A DNA stretch of 64,000 nt from an uncultured Armatimonadota bacterium (lineage in GTDB: Bacteria > Armatimonadota > Armatimonadia > Armatimonadales > Armatimonadaceae), in contig CAIVZM010000050.1 in assembly GCA_903910385.1 (NCBI GenBank), positions 1 through 64,000 of the forward strand, given 5' to 3'. Every line of letters starts with the position of its first letter. Positions within the stretch are counted from its first letter, which is position 1. Of the stretch, positions 1-7,966 are shown piece by piece. A program made the translations under genes and the position numbers. Under the pieces are notes generated by a model. The model saw only the letters and a program-made list of their open reading frames with translations, was not told the origin of the DNA and searched no databases.

Positions 1-1
1 C

Positions 2-316
2 ATTGCTATCGAAAATGCCAAGAAATACTTCCCGAATATCACCTATGCCAAGAACGCTTTTGAAGCGGCGGAAGGAGCGGATGCGGTAGTTGTCGTCACG
101 GAGTGGAATGAGTTCAAGCAAATCAACCTGGACAAACTCCGCGCAACGATGTCGGGCAATATCCTGTGCGACGGGCGCAATATCTACGATCCCGCTAAAG
201 TGACCCGTTCTGGCTTTAATTATGTCGGTATTGGTCGTGGCTCAAGCGGGATGAACGCCGCTACCGATACCAAGAATGTCGATGTCGCCCCGAAAGCCAA
301 GTCTCTGTCGCGGTAA
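2..316 (+). CDS. UDP-glucose 6-dehydrogenase, C-terminal end (partial)
   Basis: The open frame enters from the left edge and ends at TAA 314-316, giving the last 104 residues. The stretch GADAVVVVTEWNEFK followed by ILCDGRNIYDP and a terminal FNYVGIGR is the C-terminal UDP-binding domain of the UDP-glucose/GDP-mannose dehydrogenase family, which oxidises UDP-glucose to UDP-glucuronate in the cytoplasm for polysaccharide synthesis. The catalytic cysteine lies upstream of the window. UDP-glucose specificity is inferred from the TEWxEF and DGRN signatures; another UDP-hexose dehydrogenase of the same family cannot be excluded. The gene is convergent with the next one and they share a terminator. 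Confidence 0.9.
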   Translation: MAIENAKKYFPNITYAKNAFEAAEGADAVVVVTEWNEFKQINLDKLRATMSGNILCDGRNIYDPAKVTRSGFNYVGIGRGSSGMNAATDTKNVDVAPKAKSLSR

Positions 317-339
317 CCCGCCCGTTTAGCGTAAGGCGA

Positions 340-385
340 AACCATGAAGGGGCGGCGGGATAAATCCCGCCGCCCCTTCATGGTT
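340..385. terminator. Perfect 21-bp bidirectional terminator hairpin
   Basis: Positions 340-360 and 365-385 are exact reverse complements with a TAAA loop, and short T/A-rich flanks lie on both sides. The hairpin sits between two genes that end facing each other (316 on plus, 404 on minus), so it can serve both. Confidence 0.8.
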
Positions 386-403
386 TATTGGTGGAGGCGG
401 AAT

Positions 404-1396
404 CTAGTTCATCTTGACGGGAGCGCTGTTTTGCGCGGCGGAACGCCATGCGGCTTCCGTCAGTTCGATGGTGCGCAGACCGCAGAGCGGCGGCGCGGCA
501 GGGCCGTGTTCGCCCCGGATCGTTGCGATGAAATCCTCATCGATATTGTGCGAGGACGGCAGATTGGAATCGTCCATCTTGTGGCTCTGTCCCTGTCCAT
601 CCACAAAGGTAAGCGAACCGTTGCGGTAGAGGAACGCCCCTTTTTCACACCAGATCGAAATATCTTCGTGCCAGCCGATCACGGAATCGCCGACGACGGA
701 GATATTGCCCTGAGCGCCATTGGTGAAGCGGAAGGCAAGCGCGGAATTGATATCGACAGGAGTGCCACAGTTATCGATAAACGCCGAGACTTCCGCAACG
801 GTCAACCCGGTGATCCACAGGAGAATATCGAGCAGGTGAGAACCGGAGTCATTGATCTGGCCGCCGCCGGAAAGAGCAGGATCCTGTCGCCAGCTTCCCG
901 CCGTTCCATGCTTCCAACCCTGACACTGTAATGCGCTGATGAAGGTCACTGCGCCGACCTCACCCGACGCGATCTTCTCGCGGATGAAGATAAATTGCCC
1001 CATCGCGTGACGCTGATAGGCAAGCGCGACGACCTTATCGTAGTTTTCAATATGCTTCAAGACACGGTGGGCATCATCCACCGAGCACACCATCGGCTTT
1101 TCCATCAGGATATGCTTGTTGGCATTTACGGCATCGATCAACTGGTCGGCATGTTGCGTATGCGGAGTACAAACGAGGACGGCATCCACATCGTCCCGTT
1201 TCAGCAATTCTTTGTAGTCCGCCGTGACGAACGCCTCCGCCAGATGGGGGAACTGCGTCTGCGCTTTCTCAATAGCAGCAGGATTGATATCGCACAATGC
1301 GGTCACGGCGACGCCGTCAATCGCCTTTATCTGATTCAAATGGTGGCGTGCGATACCACCTGTTCCGATAATTCCTAATCGAATCGTCTCTGACAT
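404..1396 (-). CDS. Gfo/Idh/MocA family oxidoreductase
   Basis: 330 residues. The N-terminal Rossmann domain has the dinucleotide motif LGIIGTGGIARHH (residues 7-19), and the family signature EKP is at 99-101 (ILMEKPMVCS). The C-terminal alpha/beta domain contains the expected HxxD-type region (GGGQINDSGSHLLDIL). Members use NAD(P) to oxidise or reduce sugars, inositols or related polyols in the cytosol; the substrate cannot be read from the sequence. A GGGACAGG element just upstream of the ATG fits a ribosome-binding site. This is one of three paralogues in the window (also at 40112 and 49950). They are not closely similar to each other, so they probably act on different substrates. Confidence 0.9.
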   Translation of the reverse strand: MSETIRLGIIGTGGIARHHLNQIKAIDGVAVTALCDINPAAIEKAQTQFPHLAEAFVTADYKELLKRDDVDAVLVCTPHTQHADQLIDAVNANKHILMEKPMVCSVDDAHRVLKHIENYDKVVALAYQRHAMGQFIFIREKIASGEVGAVTFISALQCQGWKHGTAGSWRQDPALSGGGQINDSGSHLLDILLWITGLTVAEVSAFIDNCGTPVDINSALAFRFTNGAQGNISVVGDSVIGWHEDISIWCEKGAFLYRNGSLTFVDGQGQSHKMDDSNLPSSHNIDEDFIATIRGEHGPAAPPLCGLRTIELTEAAWRSAAQNSAPVKMN

Positions 1397-1519
1397 TTAA
1401 CCTGTCCCTCTCGTGGTCAAGACCTGAGGCTCTCTTTCGCCTTTTAGGAAGTGGTTTCCTGCCAGATTACGGCGTGTTCATCACGATTTTGACAGGCAGA
1501 TAGCCTTCGGGAAACGCGG

Positions 1520-2332
1520 CTACGCGCTTACCAGAGTCAGTACCGCTACTTCCGGCGGGCAATAGATACGCATAGGACTGAGAGTCGCGATGCCGCGTGA
1601 GACATAAAGCGGGACTGGGGCGTTGGGATAGAAACCGCTGATATAACGCTTCGCGGCGCTGGGCGTGTGGAGCGCAAAACCGCCCGGTAGGCAAACTTCT
1701 CCGCCATGACTGTGACCGCTCAACTGGAGACTGACTTCCTGAGGCATCCAATCCACAAAGTCGGGTTCATGAAACAGGGAAATCAGGGAATGAGATTTTC
1801 GGGTCGTTCGCAAGAAGCTGGGATTTCCTCTCCCGAATAATCCGTCGTCGATACCGGCGATAGTGACTCCGGCAATGTCAAAGAACTCGTTACGCAACAA
1901 CCGGAAGGGTGTTTCGTTTACCATCTGCTGAAGATGGTCAATATCTTTGCCCCGGTAATCGTGATTGCCGGGAACCGCGAGGCAGGGGCAGGCGGCATCG
2001 TACAGTTCACGGAACGCGGTGGCGATATTGGTATTGAACGAACGGATCGCTTTGGACACGAAATCGCCGGTGAAGACAATGACATCGGGTTTCTCTGCCA
2101 GCGCAATACGGACGGCTTCCTGCGCTTGTCGAACCGCCCTTTCATGATCCAGATGAACATCCGTCAGTTGTACGATGCGAAAACCGGAGGCGTCCCATCG
2201 GGGCAGCGCCAGCGTGCGCCGCTCGACCACGATTCGTCGGGAAGTCATCGCGCCGCCTGCAATCCCTGTCGCCAGAACCGCGCCGGTTCCCAGTAGCAAT
2301 TTGCGCCGCGTCACCCGCCTGTTTTCCGTCAT
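1520..2332 (-). CDS. Tat-exported calcineurin-like metallophosphoesterase
   Basis: 270 residues. The N-terminus carries a twin-arginine signal (RRKLLLG at 9-15) followed by a hydrophobic Ala/Gly segment. The metallophosphoesterase motifs follow in order: LTDVHLDHE (DxH), FTGDF (GD), PGNHDY (GNHD) and SGHSHGGE (GHxH). This set binds a di-metal centre in the YkuE-like branch. The protein is expected to act outside the cytoplasmic membrane on phosphoesters, perhaps lipid head groups as in UDP-diacylglucosamine-hydrolase-like relatives, but the substrate is unknown. The start is supported by an AAAGGCG element 4 nt upstream. The RHS remnant begins 10 bp upstream, so this gene now abuts the distal end of the toxin island. 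Confidence 0.88.
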   Translation of the reverse strand: MTENRRVTRRKLLLGTGAVLATGIAGGAMTSRRIVVERRTLALPRWDASGFRIVQLTDVHLDHERAVRQAQEAVRIALAEKPDVIVFTGDFVSKAIRSFNTNIATAFRELYDAACPCLAVPGNHDYRGKDIDHLQQMVNETPFRLLRNEFFDIAGVTIAGIDDGLFGRGNPSFLRTTRKSHSLISLFHEPDFVDWMPQEVSLQLSGHSHGGEVCLPGGFALHTPSAAKRYISGFYPNAPVPLYVSRGIATLSPMRIYCPPEVAVLTLVSA

Positions 2333-2341
2333 CGCCTTTCA

Positions 2342-2725
2342 CTACGCAACGACGAGGCTTCTCATTCCCTGAAAAAGGCAAACCTGTCTCCAACCAAAAA
2401 CTATTTGACCAACAGCCTCGACGCCGTTCATTCCAAAGGCGTCCGTGTCGAGGCTGTCCGTTTTGGTCTGAGTGCTGTTGGTTATCGCCCGCGTCGTCCC
2501 TAAAGCGTCCGCATGGTAGTACTTGCTGGTTCCGCCTCGCGTCTCGCCAATCAGACCGCCCGCCCCCTGCATATAGGAAGCGGCGCCATCGGAGAGAACA
2601 TCGCTATCAATGGCGTCATCGGTCAGGGTGAACGCATTACTGCCTTCGACCTTCTTTACTCGCGGGCCTAACCCGTTGCAGGAGTTCGTTTGGGTCAGGG
2701 TTGCGCCCGTCGTGACGTTCTTATA
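2342..2725 (-). pseudogene. RHS-core remnant without tip
   Basis: The minus strand encodes the late RHS core (ASYMQGAGGLIGETRGGTSK, then YYHADALGTTRAITNS and DSLDTDAFGMN), nearly identical to the copies at 6300, 7750, 8950 and 10620. It stops being RHS-like immediately after FGMN (about 2427) and reads into unrelated sequence to a stop at 2342. Upstream, homology ends near 2725 and the preceding small membrane-protein gene follows. It has no start codon of its own and no toxin tip, so it is a dead end piece of the array, presumably left by deletion of a tip/immunity cassette. Confidence 0.75.
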
Positions 2726-2770
2726 AGATGAATATGTTATAAACCAATATAAATTATATTATGTCTATTA

Positions 2771-3139
2771 CTATCGCTCTACGCCTCTGAATTTATCAAC
2801 AATAAAGTTCAAACAAAGTCGCAATATATATCCGCATATCCCTGTTATGACTCCCACCGGAACGCAGAAAAAAATGTAGAAAAGAATATTCTCGGCTACC
2901 TTGAAAAAATTTCGTGGCGCATCATTCGACAAGTAGTGTAAAAACACATTTACCCAGAATTGTACTCCCCACAATAGAATTAATGATAGGGGTAGACGAG
3001 AAGGATAAAGTAAACTCATAATCAAAGCAGGCGCTATGATAGATAGCACGGTTTCCGATTCAACGAAGTAAAAATCAATAACGCTATAAGATAGGCTGAT
3101 TGTTGCGATAATAAAAAAGTATTTCCAGTTTGTCGTCAT
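2771..3139 (-). CDS. Small polytopic membrane protein, putative immunity partner of the tip at 3266
   Basis: 122 residues, mostly hydrophobic, with about four predicted membrane segments (near residues 7-25, 31-47, 50-70 and 85-110) and a basic C-terminus (FIVDKFRGVER). The DNA is clearly more AT-rich than the flanking RHS core and housekeeping genes, as is usual for transferred immunity genes. It follows the RHS tip at 3266-3919 in the direction of transcription, separated by a hairpin. I recognise no family. The immunity role is inferred only from position and from the same layout being repeated seven times. Confidence 0.55.
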   Translation of the reverse strand: MTTNWKYFFIIATISLSYSVIDFYFVESETVLSIIAPALIMSLLYPSRLPLSLILLWGVQFWVNVFLHYLSNDAPRNFFKVAENILFYIFFCVPVGVITGICGYILRLCLNFIVDKFRGVER

Positions 3140-3202
3140 CAGAATGGATTTCCGTCCAGTAGATTATGCTACGCTATTTGTATAACATCATAATAATTGT
3201 AC

Positions 3203-3233
3203 GGTTGGGGTGAATGTTACATTCACCCCAACC
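3203..3233 (-). terminator. Hairpin after RHS tip cassette (3266)
   Basis: 13-bp perfect inverted repeat (3203-3215 with 3221-3233, loop GTTAC) just beyond the stop of the tip gene and before the start of its partner ORF. No strong T-run follows on the minus strand. Confidence 0.55.
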
Positions 3234-3265
3234 TATGTCATTTGTCGTGGCCTTGAGGATTATTA

Positions 3266-3919
3266 TTAGGGCTTATGTGACCCAATAGGATAGATATATC
3301 CTTTCTTTTCCGCATCCTGCCACGTCATTGGTTTCGGCTTGCGCCCCTTACTTCCTATTCCCATATTGCCAGGCCAACCGGGATAATTTGGATCGTCATC
3401 TACATCCCGATCCTCAATAGTAAACGGCCACTTACTTCGTGGGAAATACTTGGGTGCGATGAAGTGTCCTTCGTCATCAATGTCGGTGGTGATGGGAAGT
3501 AAATGAACCCACTTCCTAGGTATTGGAAGGGGAATGCAATCAACGTCAACTGCCCCATTACTTTTTGTATCGTTGTTCGATTCCCATCCCGGCGGTAATG
3601 GCACTTTTACCACATGACCATCGTTGTCGTCGAAAACGATGGGTACAAATTTTTTCGAGTTATTGACCACATGACCAGGTTTGTCGTGAGCATGGTCAGT
3701 CAACCCTTTCGGGTCCACGCCATTAACGGGATCGTTGTTGCAGTAGGCGTACCAGTTGTATCCGTCTTGGATCGGGTCACGGGAGAGGAAGCGTCCTACT
3801 GAGGCATCGTAGAAGCGATGCCCTAACCTCATGAGTCCGGTAACGGAATCGTTCTGGTAGCCATGCTGTCCGGCGAACCCGAACGGCGTAGGCGTCGTCC
3901 CCGTACTGGCGACGCTCAT
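3266..3919 (-). CDS. Orphan RHS C-terminal module with tip family A
   Basis: 217 residues read from an internal Met; recognisable RHS core continues upstream to about 3985 (TTRAITNSS...DAFGMS). Core residues 1-70 contain GLMRLGHRFYDASVGRFLSR and NDPVNGVDPKG, the pre-tip boundary of RHS/YD proteins. The tip (about 3266-3703) is unique here and starts after DPKG. It shares a pattern with the tips at 5685 and 9996: a PI(V/C)FD strand, a (V/I)x(V/I)xLPPGxE strand, a D(V/I)D segment and a DxPNYPGxPxNMGI element. In RHS systems this region is the cleaved toxin domain. No start or ribosome-binding site precedes the module, so it is probably silent unless recombined onto a complete core. The toxin activity is unknown. 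Confidence 0.72.
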   Translation of the reverse strand: MSVASTGTTPTPFGFAGQHGYQNDSVTGLMRLGHRFYDASVGRFLSRDPIQDGYNWYAYCNNDPVNGVDPKGLTDHAHDKPGHVVNNSKKFVPIVFDDNDGHVVKVPLPPGWESNNDTKSNGAVDVDCIPLPIPRKWVHLLPITTDIDDEGHFIAPKYFPRSKWPFTIEDRDVDDDPNYPGWPGNMGIGSKGRKPKPMTWQDAEKKGYIYPIGSHKP

Positions 3920-4041
3920 TCCAAAGGCGTCGGTATCGAGGCTGTCGGTCTTGGTCTGCGAGGAGTTGGTTATCGCCCTCGTCGTAACTGATATGACTTT
4001 CCGCTTACATCCCCGCCCGGCGTCGCGCCGAGAATCAAAAC

Positions 4042-4515
4042 CTATTCTTGAGCTCCGTTTTGGAGAAGCAACGAGATGACTTCAGCGTTACCCGTTTCCT
4101 TTGCAAAAGATAACGGCGTTTCGCCATCAGCATTAGTTTCATTAACGTTCGCCCCACGGGAAAGGAGTAAATTCGCCGCCTCTAAGTTGCCATACGCGCA
4201 GGCGCTATGCAGAGCCGTTCCTTGATCCTCATGATGGTTGACCGAAGCTCCAAGGTCTATCAATAGTTTGATTGCGTCGATATCGTCTTCCGCTGCCGCA
4301 TTCATCAGGGCTGTCACTCCTTCGGCCGCCGTGTCCGGGTTAGCGCCCTGTTGGATCAGTAGTTTAGCGACGTCCAAATGCCCCTCCTGAATCGCCCAAA
4401 ATAGCAGTGGAAAGCCCTCCTCGTCATAAAAATCCGAGATGGCGAAACTACCAATCACGGCTCGCACACCCTCCGTTTCACCGCGTTTTACAAGGTTTAC
4501 AAAATCCGTTTTCAT
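4042..4515 (-). CDS. Ankyrin-repeat protein, putative immunity partner of the tip at 4613
   Basis: 157 residues forming about four ankyrin repeats: FPLLFWAIQEGHLDVAKLLI, then GVTALMNAAAEDDIDAIKLL, then GTALHSACAYGNLEAANLLL, then GETPLSFAKETGNAEVISLL. There is no signal peptide, so it should be cytosolic and act by binding a protein. An AGGA element 6 nt upstream of the ATG supports this start and independent translation. Its place directly after the RHS tip at 4613 and behind a hairpin argues for immunity. Ankyrin proteins are known among polymorphic-toxin immunity proteins, but sequence alone cannot prove this role. Confidence 0.75.
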   Translation of the reverse strand: MKTDFVNLVKRGETEGVRAVIGSFAISDFYDEEGFPLLFWAIQEGHLDVAKLLIQQGANPDTAAEGVTALMNAAAEDDIDAIKLLIDLGASVNHHEDQGTALHSACAYGNLEAANLLLSRGANVNETNADGETPLSFAKETGNAEVISLLLQNGAQE

Positions 4516-4543
4516 AGAATCCTACTCTGTTTGGATCAGTATA

Positions 4544-4574
4544 GAGCGGCCTGCCTATTCCAGGCAGGCCGCTC
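4544..4574 (-). terminator. Hairpin after RHS tip cassette (4613)
   Basis: 13-bp perfect GC-rich inverted repeat (4544-4556 with 4562-4574, loop ATTCC) between the tip stop codon and the ankyrin gene start. Confidence 0.6.
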
Positions 4575-4612
4575 CGTCATATGAAAGCCATTCCTATGAG
4601 CATGCAACGATC

Positions 4613-5140
4613 TTACATTCTACTTTTGGGGAAGTAGTAATGCCAGTGACCAAAGACTGGATGTCGTTTCTTATCGTTACCCGGATTATTTGGATCGCCA
4701 GGATGATAGTGCGGACCATGGCCATCGTTATGGTCTTCGGGACCGACTGGCTCAACGCCGCCTTTCCTTCTCGCCTCCTCCTCAGCCTCTTTCCTAGTGT
4801 TCTTACGTATTCGTGGGGCCGCCGGGCCATTTCGTACCTGGGAGTCGTCGTTATCGCGCTTTGCCAAGTTGGGTTGATTGAAGTAATCAATGGCATGCCC
4901 TATGCCAATGATGATGCCGCCAATACCGATGACGATGATTACCGGAATGGCAATTTCCGGAAAAGCGATCGCCCCCGCCGCCAACACCCACGCCATCAAT
5001 CCCTCCGGGTCCACGCCATTAACGGGATCATTGTTGCAGTAGGCGTACCAGTTGTATCCGTCCTGAATGGGATCACGTGAGAGGAACCTGCCCACGCTGG
5101 CATCATAGTAGCGATGCCCTAATCGCATCAAACCCGTCAC
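4613..5140 (-). CDS. Orphan RHS C-terminal module, His-rich tip with membrane-like segment
   Basis: 175 residues from an internal Met. Core: GLMRLGHRYYDASVGRFLSR to NDPVNGVDPEG. The tip (about 4613-5000) starts with a very hydrophobic stretch (AWVLAAGAIAFPEIAIPVII continuing through a Gly/Ile run) that could cross or insert into a membrane. A charged linker follows (RKNTRKEAEEEARRKGG), then a His/Pro-rich end (DHNDGHGPHYHPGD, then FGHWHYYFPKSRM). The clustered histidines suggest a metal-dependent nuclease or hydrolase, but no named motif is certain. The upstream end is damaged: RHS core DNA is joined out of frame at about 5165-5175 by a deletion, so this module cannot be translated from core sequence as it stands. 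Confidence 0.65.
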   Translation of the reverse strand: MTGLMRLGHRYYDASVGRFLSRDPIQDGYNWYAYCNNDPVNGVDPEGLMAWVLAAGAIAFPEIAIPVIIVIGIGGIIIGIGHAIDYFNQPNLAKRDNDDSQVRNGPAAPRIRKNTRKEAEEEARRKGGVEPVGPEDHNDGHGPHYHPGDPNNPGNDKKRHPVFGHWHYYFPKSRM

Positions 5141-5200
5141 CGAGTCATTCTGGTAGCCATGTTGCCCGTTTTGGTCTGAAACGAAGTTTCGCCACGTTTG

Positions 5201-5605
5201 CTAATCCATCTGCCAGAGTACGAAATACCAGCCTACCGTTATCAGAACGATAACGTTCACGGCATAACAACAGGTGAGCCATTTGCCCACCCTGGACACC
5301 GGAACTTTGAACCCGTAACGTAATCCCAGGTAAGCCAGGAGGGACAGAATCGGGACGAACCACCAAAAAGTGATAACATCGCCGTACCAGGGGGTATACA
5401 GAACGTCCAGCATGTAACTGCACACCGGATCGCCCATTAGGACGAGCTTCGGGTCATCGATCATACGAATCGGTATATGACCCAGCCAATAAGTCGCTCG
5501 CAGGCAGTACACGACCCAGAACAGGAAGCCGCTGAGTGAGATGAGTAAAAATGCGACATGGACAGCTCGCAGAATGGCGATAACGGTCGCTCGCAGACTT
5601 TGCAT
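5201..5605 (-). CDS. Polytopic membrane protein, putative immunity partner of the tip at 5685
   Basis: 134 residues when started at ATG 5605, chosen over the upstream TTG/ATG because GGAAGG lies 7 nt before it. About three to four membrane segments are visible (LRAVHVAFLLISLSGFLFWV, then FWWFVPILSLLAYLGL, then YAVNVIVLITVGWYFVLW). Between the first two is an extracytoplasmic-looking loop with GHIPIRMIDDPKLVLMGDP. That loop and the aromatic C-terminus resemble the partner ORF at 9601 (IGRTPMYVAEGPDRLLVGYW), which suggests the two are homologous. Both follow tips of family A, consistent with matched toxin and immunity families. The immunity role is inferred from context. Confidence 0.6.
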   Translation of the reverse strand: MQSLRATVIAILRAVHVAFLLISLSGFLFWVVYCLRATYWLGHIPIRMIDDPKLVLMGDPVCSYMLDVLYTPWYGDVITFWWFVPILSLLAYLGLRYGFKVPVSRVGKWLTCCYAVNVIVLITVGWYFVLWQMD

Positions 5606-5631
5606 AGCAATACCTTCCATAGAGTCGCCCG

Positions 5632-5674
5632 CAGACAAGAGCCAACTGTCCTGATGGCGGTGGGCTCTCGTCTG
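5632..5674 (-). terminator. Hairpin after RHS tip cassette (5685)
   Basis: Inverted repeat 5632-5643 with 5663-5674 (12 bp, one G-U pair in RNA) around a long internal loop, located between the tip stop codon and its partner ORF. Confidence 0.45.
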
Positions 5675-5684
5675 TGAGCAATTG

Positions 5685-6530
5685 TTATTTTTTCGGAATT
5701 TTTCTGATCCAGTGTTTGATGTGTTCGGCCTTATCTGGAGTCACTTTGTAGTGTGGGAGCCAGGGAACGCCCATGTTGTCGGGATAATCAGGGGCATTAG
5801 GGGCATTAGGGCTATTGCCCCAGGTATCCCCGCTGACAGATACGTGCTTCGATCCATAGGGCGTTATGTCACCGATTACGTTTCTGTCCCACGGAAAGAG
5901 TGGCCCCATGATGTGACGCCATATATTGGGACCGGTCTTTACGAAATCTATGTCAAGGAGGTCAGGATTCGTCTCATAACCGGGAGGTAAGTCGATCCTG
6001 ATTACTATCGTGCGCGTCGGATCGTTGGAGCTGGGATCATCGACGTCGAACACAATAGGGATTACTCTGTCCGTTAGGTTCCGAACTCCGACGTGCTTTT
6101 TCGGTTTCTGCCCTTCCGGGTCAACGCTGTTTACGGGATCATTCCCTACGTAAGCGTACCAGTTGTATCCGTCTCGAATGGGATCACGGGAGAGGAACCG
6201 TCCCACCGAGGCGTCATAGAAGCGATGCCCTAACCTCATGAGTCCGGTCACGGAATCGTTCTGGTAGCCATGTTGCCCCACAAAGCCAAAGGGCGTCGGC
6301 GTGCTGCCCGTGCTGGCGACATTCATCCCAAAGGCGTCCGTGTCGAGGCTATCGGTCTTGGTCTGGCTGCTGTTGGTTATCGCCCGTGTCGTGCCAAGCG
6401 CGTCCGCGTGGTAATACTTGCTCGTTCCGCCCCTCGTCTCCCCTATCAGCCCGCCCGCCCCTTGCATGTAGGAGGCCGAATCGCCCGACGGCTGGTCGCC
6501 AATGGGTCGCCGATCTTGCTGGCCTTTCAA
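5685..6530 (-). CDS. Orphan RHS C-terminal module with tip family A
   Basis: 281 residues if read from TTG 6530; RHS homology begins only at about residue 19 (ASYMQGAGG), so the first residues are junction sequence. The core then runs through GETRGGTSKYYHADALGTTR, DAFGMNVASTG, RLGHRFYDASVGRFLSRDPI and NDPVNSVDPEG. The tip (about 5685-6113) has VIPIVFDVDD, then TIVIRIDLPPGYETNP, LDIDFVKTGPNIWRHI and PDYPDNMGV, the same framework as the tips at 3266 and 9996. It lacks a start with a ribosome-binding site and is probably silent. It is followed by a hairpin and the membrane protein at 5201. Confidence 0.72.
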   Translation of the reverse strand: MKGQQDRRPIGDQPSGDSASYMQGAGGLIGETRGGTSKYYHADALGTTRAITNSSQTKTDSLDTDAFGMNVASTGSTPTPFGFVGQHGYQNDSVTGLMRLGHRFYDASVGRFLSRDPIRDGYNWYAYVGNDPVNSVDPEGQKPKKHVGVRNLTDRVIPIVFDVDDPSSNDPTRTIVIRIDLPPGYETNPDLLDIDFVKTGPNIWRHIMGPLFPWDRNVIGDITPYGSKHVSVSGDTWGNSPNAPNAPDYPDNMGVPWLPHYKVTPDKAEHIKHWIRKIPKK

Positions 6531-6578
6531 AAACGTACGTTTCTGATGGCTGACCTCTATGAACCGTGACGGTATAGT

Positions 6579-7043
6579 TTAGTGCATTGTGAGGCTGTCA
6601 ATAAGAGCCTGTGCTTTCGAACTTACTTTTACGGTCACACCTGCCTCAATGTGATTCCATCTACCGTTGAAAAAATACCTTTTCCTAGGCTTTTCCTCAA
6701 CTAAAAGAACTATCGTATTATTACGAATAAATATAATCCCAGAAGCCCAATTCCCATGGATAAAATTCGTCTCTGTGAAATGTTGAGCATAGTCACATTG
6801 TACGCGTTCGTTACCAACGTATACTTCATTGATTGCGATTTCAGCGCTATCGATAAAAGGAGCCAGTACATGACCAGATTCATATGAGTCTATGTCCATA
6901 CTCATGTTTGTGTCATTGAATATTTTAATAACCAAAAGAGCTGTAGTTATTGCACACAAAATTGCAATGTGTAATGCAAACCGAAGAATTTTGTTGTTTC
7001 GTGACGTAATTGCAAATGTGCGACGATTTTGAGTTGTATTCAT
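6579..7043 (-). CDS. Single-pass membrane protein, putative immunity partner of the tip at 7170
   Basis: 154 residues. A basic N-terminus (NRRTFAITSRNNKILR) precedes one membrane segment (about 24-44, LHIAILCAITTALLVIKIF) and a soluble, probably extracytoplasmic domain of about 110 residues. The gene is AT-rich compared with the RHS core on both sides. No family is recognised. It stands behind the hairpin that closes the tip cassette at 7170, the usual place of an immunity gene in this array. The start lacks a clear ribosome-binding site. Confidence 0.5.
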   Translation of the reverse strand: MNTTQNRRTFAITSRNNKILRFALHIAILCAITTALLVIKIFNDTNMSMDIDSYESGHVLAPFIDSAEIAINEVYVGNERVQCDYAQHFTETNFIHGNWASGIIFIRNNTIVLLVEEKPRKRYFFNGRWNHIEAGVTVKVSSKAQALIDSLTMH

Positions 7044-7089
7044 GATGCTATAGGACTCTTCGCATAAAGAGGAAATCGAAACTAAAAAT

Positions 7090-7127
7090 CAGTTTGGAGA
7101 ACGACGTCTTACTAGTTCTCCAAACTG
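7090..7127 (-). terminator. Hairpin after RHS tip cassette (7170)
   Basis: 13-bp perfect inverted repeat (7090-7102 with 7115-7127, 12-nt loop) between the tip stop and its partner ORF. Confidence 0.6.
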
Positions 7128-7169
7128 AAAGATGGCATAGTTTGCCATTATCGTTAGAAAGTCAGGCTC

Positions 7170-7940
7170 TCACTTGTCGACTATCCACTTATATTTCTCC
7201 GCCTCTTTAAGGCTTCGCCGTGGCCACTTCTCCGGATCGGTCGGTACGACGAGGAAACCATCAACGACTGAATCGTGGACGTGGTACTCAAACTCCCACG
7301 AATGGATAGGATCTCTTACATGAAAGTATGCATCCCTATCTTTCCCCTTGATAAAGACCCCTTCGCCATCCAGAATAGGATTCGTCTTTTTACCGGGTGG
7401 TAAAGGGATAACAATCCAGATAGACTTTCCATCTGGTTTAGGAATTTGGACGACGACATCGACTGTATTCTTTCCATCGTTGATGATAACCCCATTGACC
7501 CCCTCTGGATCAACCTTATTAACGGGATCATTGTTGACGTAAGCGTACCAGTTGTATCCGTCCTGGATGGGATCACGGGAGAGGAACCTGCCGACACTCG
7601 CATCGTAGAAGCGATGCCCTAATCGCATCAGCCCCGTAACGGAATCGTTCTGGTAACCATGCTGCCCCGCAAACCCAAAGGGCGTGGGCGTGGTTCCCGT
7701 GACAGCCACGTTCATTCCAAAGGCGTCGGTGTCCAGGCTGTCGGTCTTGGTCTGACTGCTGTTGGTTATCGCCCGTGTGGTTCCCAGAGCGTCTGCGTGA
7801 TAATACTTGCTTGTCCCGCCTCGCGTTTCCCCAATCAGTCCTCCGGCTCCCTGCATGTAGGAGGCCGCGCCGTCACTCAGCACATCGGAGTCAATGGCGT
7901 CATCGGTCAGCGTGAAGGTAAAGGTATTGGCGCCCTCCAC
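7170..7940 (-). CDS. Orphan RHS C-terminal module, tip distantly like family A
   Basis: 256 residues from an internal Met; core homology reaches upstream to about 7965 (GLGQRTKKV). It contains DDAIDSDVLSDGAASYMQGA, GETRGGTSKYYHADALGTTR, the VGRFLSRDPIQDGYNWYAYV block and NDPVNKVDPEG. The tip (about 7170-7499) has NTVDVVVQIPKPDG, IWIVIPLPPGKKTNP, then an aspartate/histidine-rich middle (YFHVRDPIHSWEFEYHVHDS) and a C-terminal LKEAEKYKWIVDK. The LPPGxxTNP strand and the final helix recall the tips at 3266, 5685 and 9996, but the NYPGxPxNMG element is missing. No start signal is present, so expression is doubtful. Confidence 0.7.
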   Translation of the reverse strand: MEGANTFTFTLTDDAIDSDVLSDGAASYMQGAGGLIGETRGGTSKYYHADALGTTRAITNSSQTKTDSLDTDAFGMNVAVTGTTPTPFGFAGQHGYQNDSVTGLMRLGHRFYDASVGRFLSRDPIQDGYNWYAYVNNDPVNKVDPEGVNGVIINDGKNTVDVVVQIPKPDGKSIWIVIPLPPGKKTNPILDGEGVFIKGKDRDAYFHVRDPIHSWEFEYHVHDSVVDGFLVVPTDPEKWPRRSLKEAEKYKWIVDK

Positions 7941-7966
7941 TTTCTTGGTTCGCTGCCCCAGCCCAT

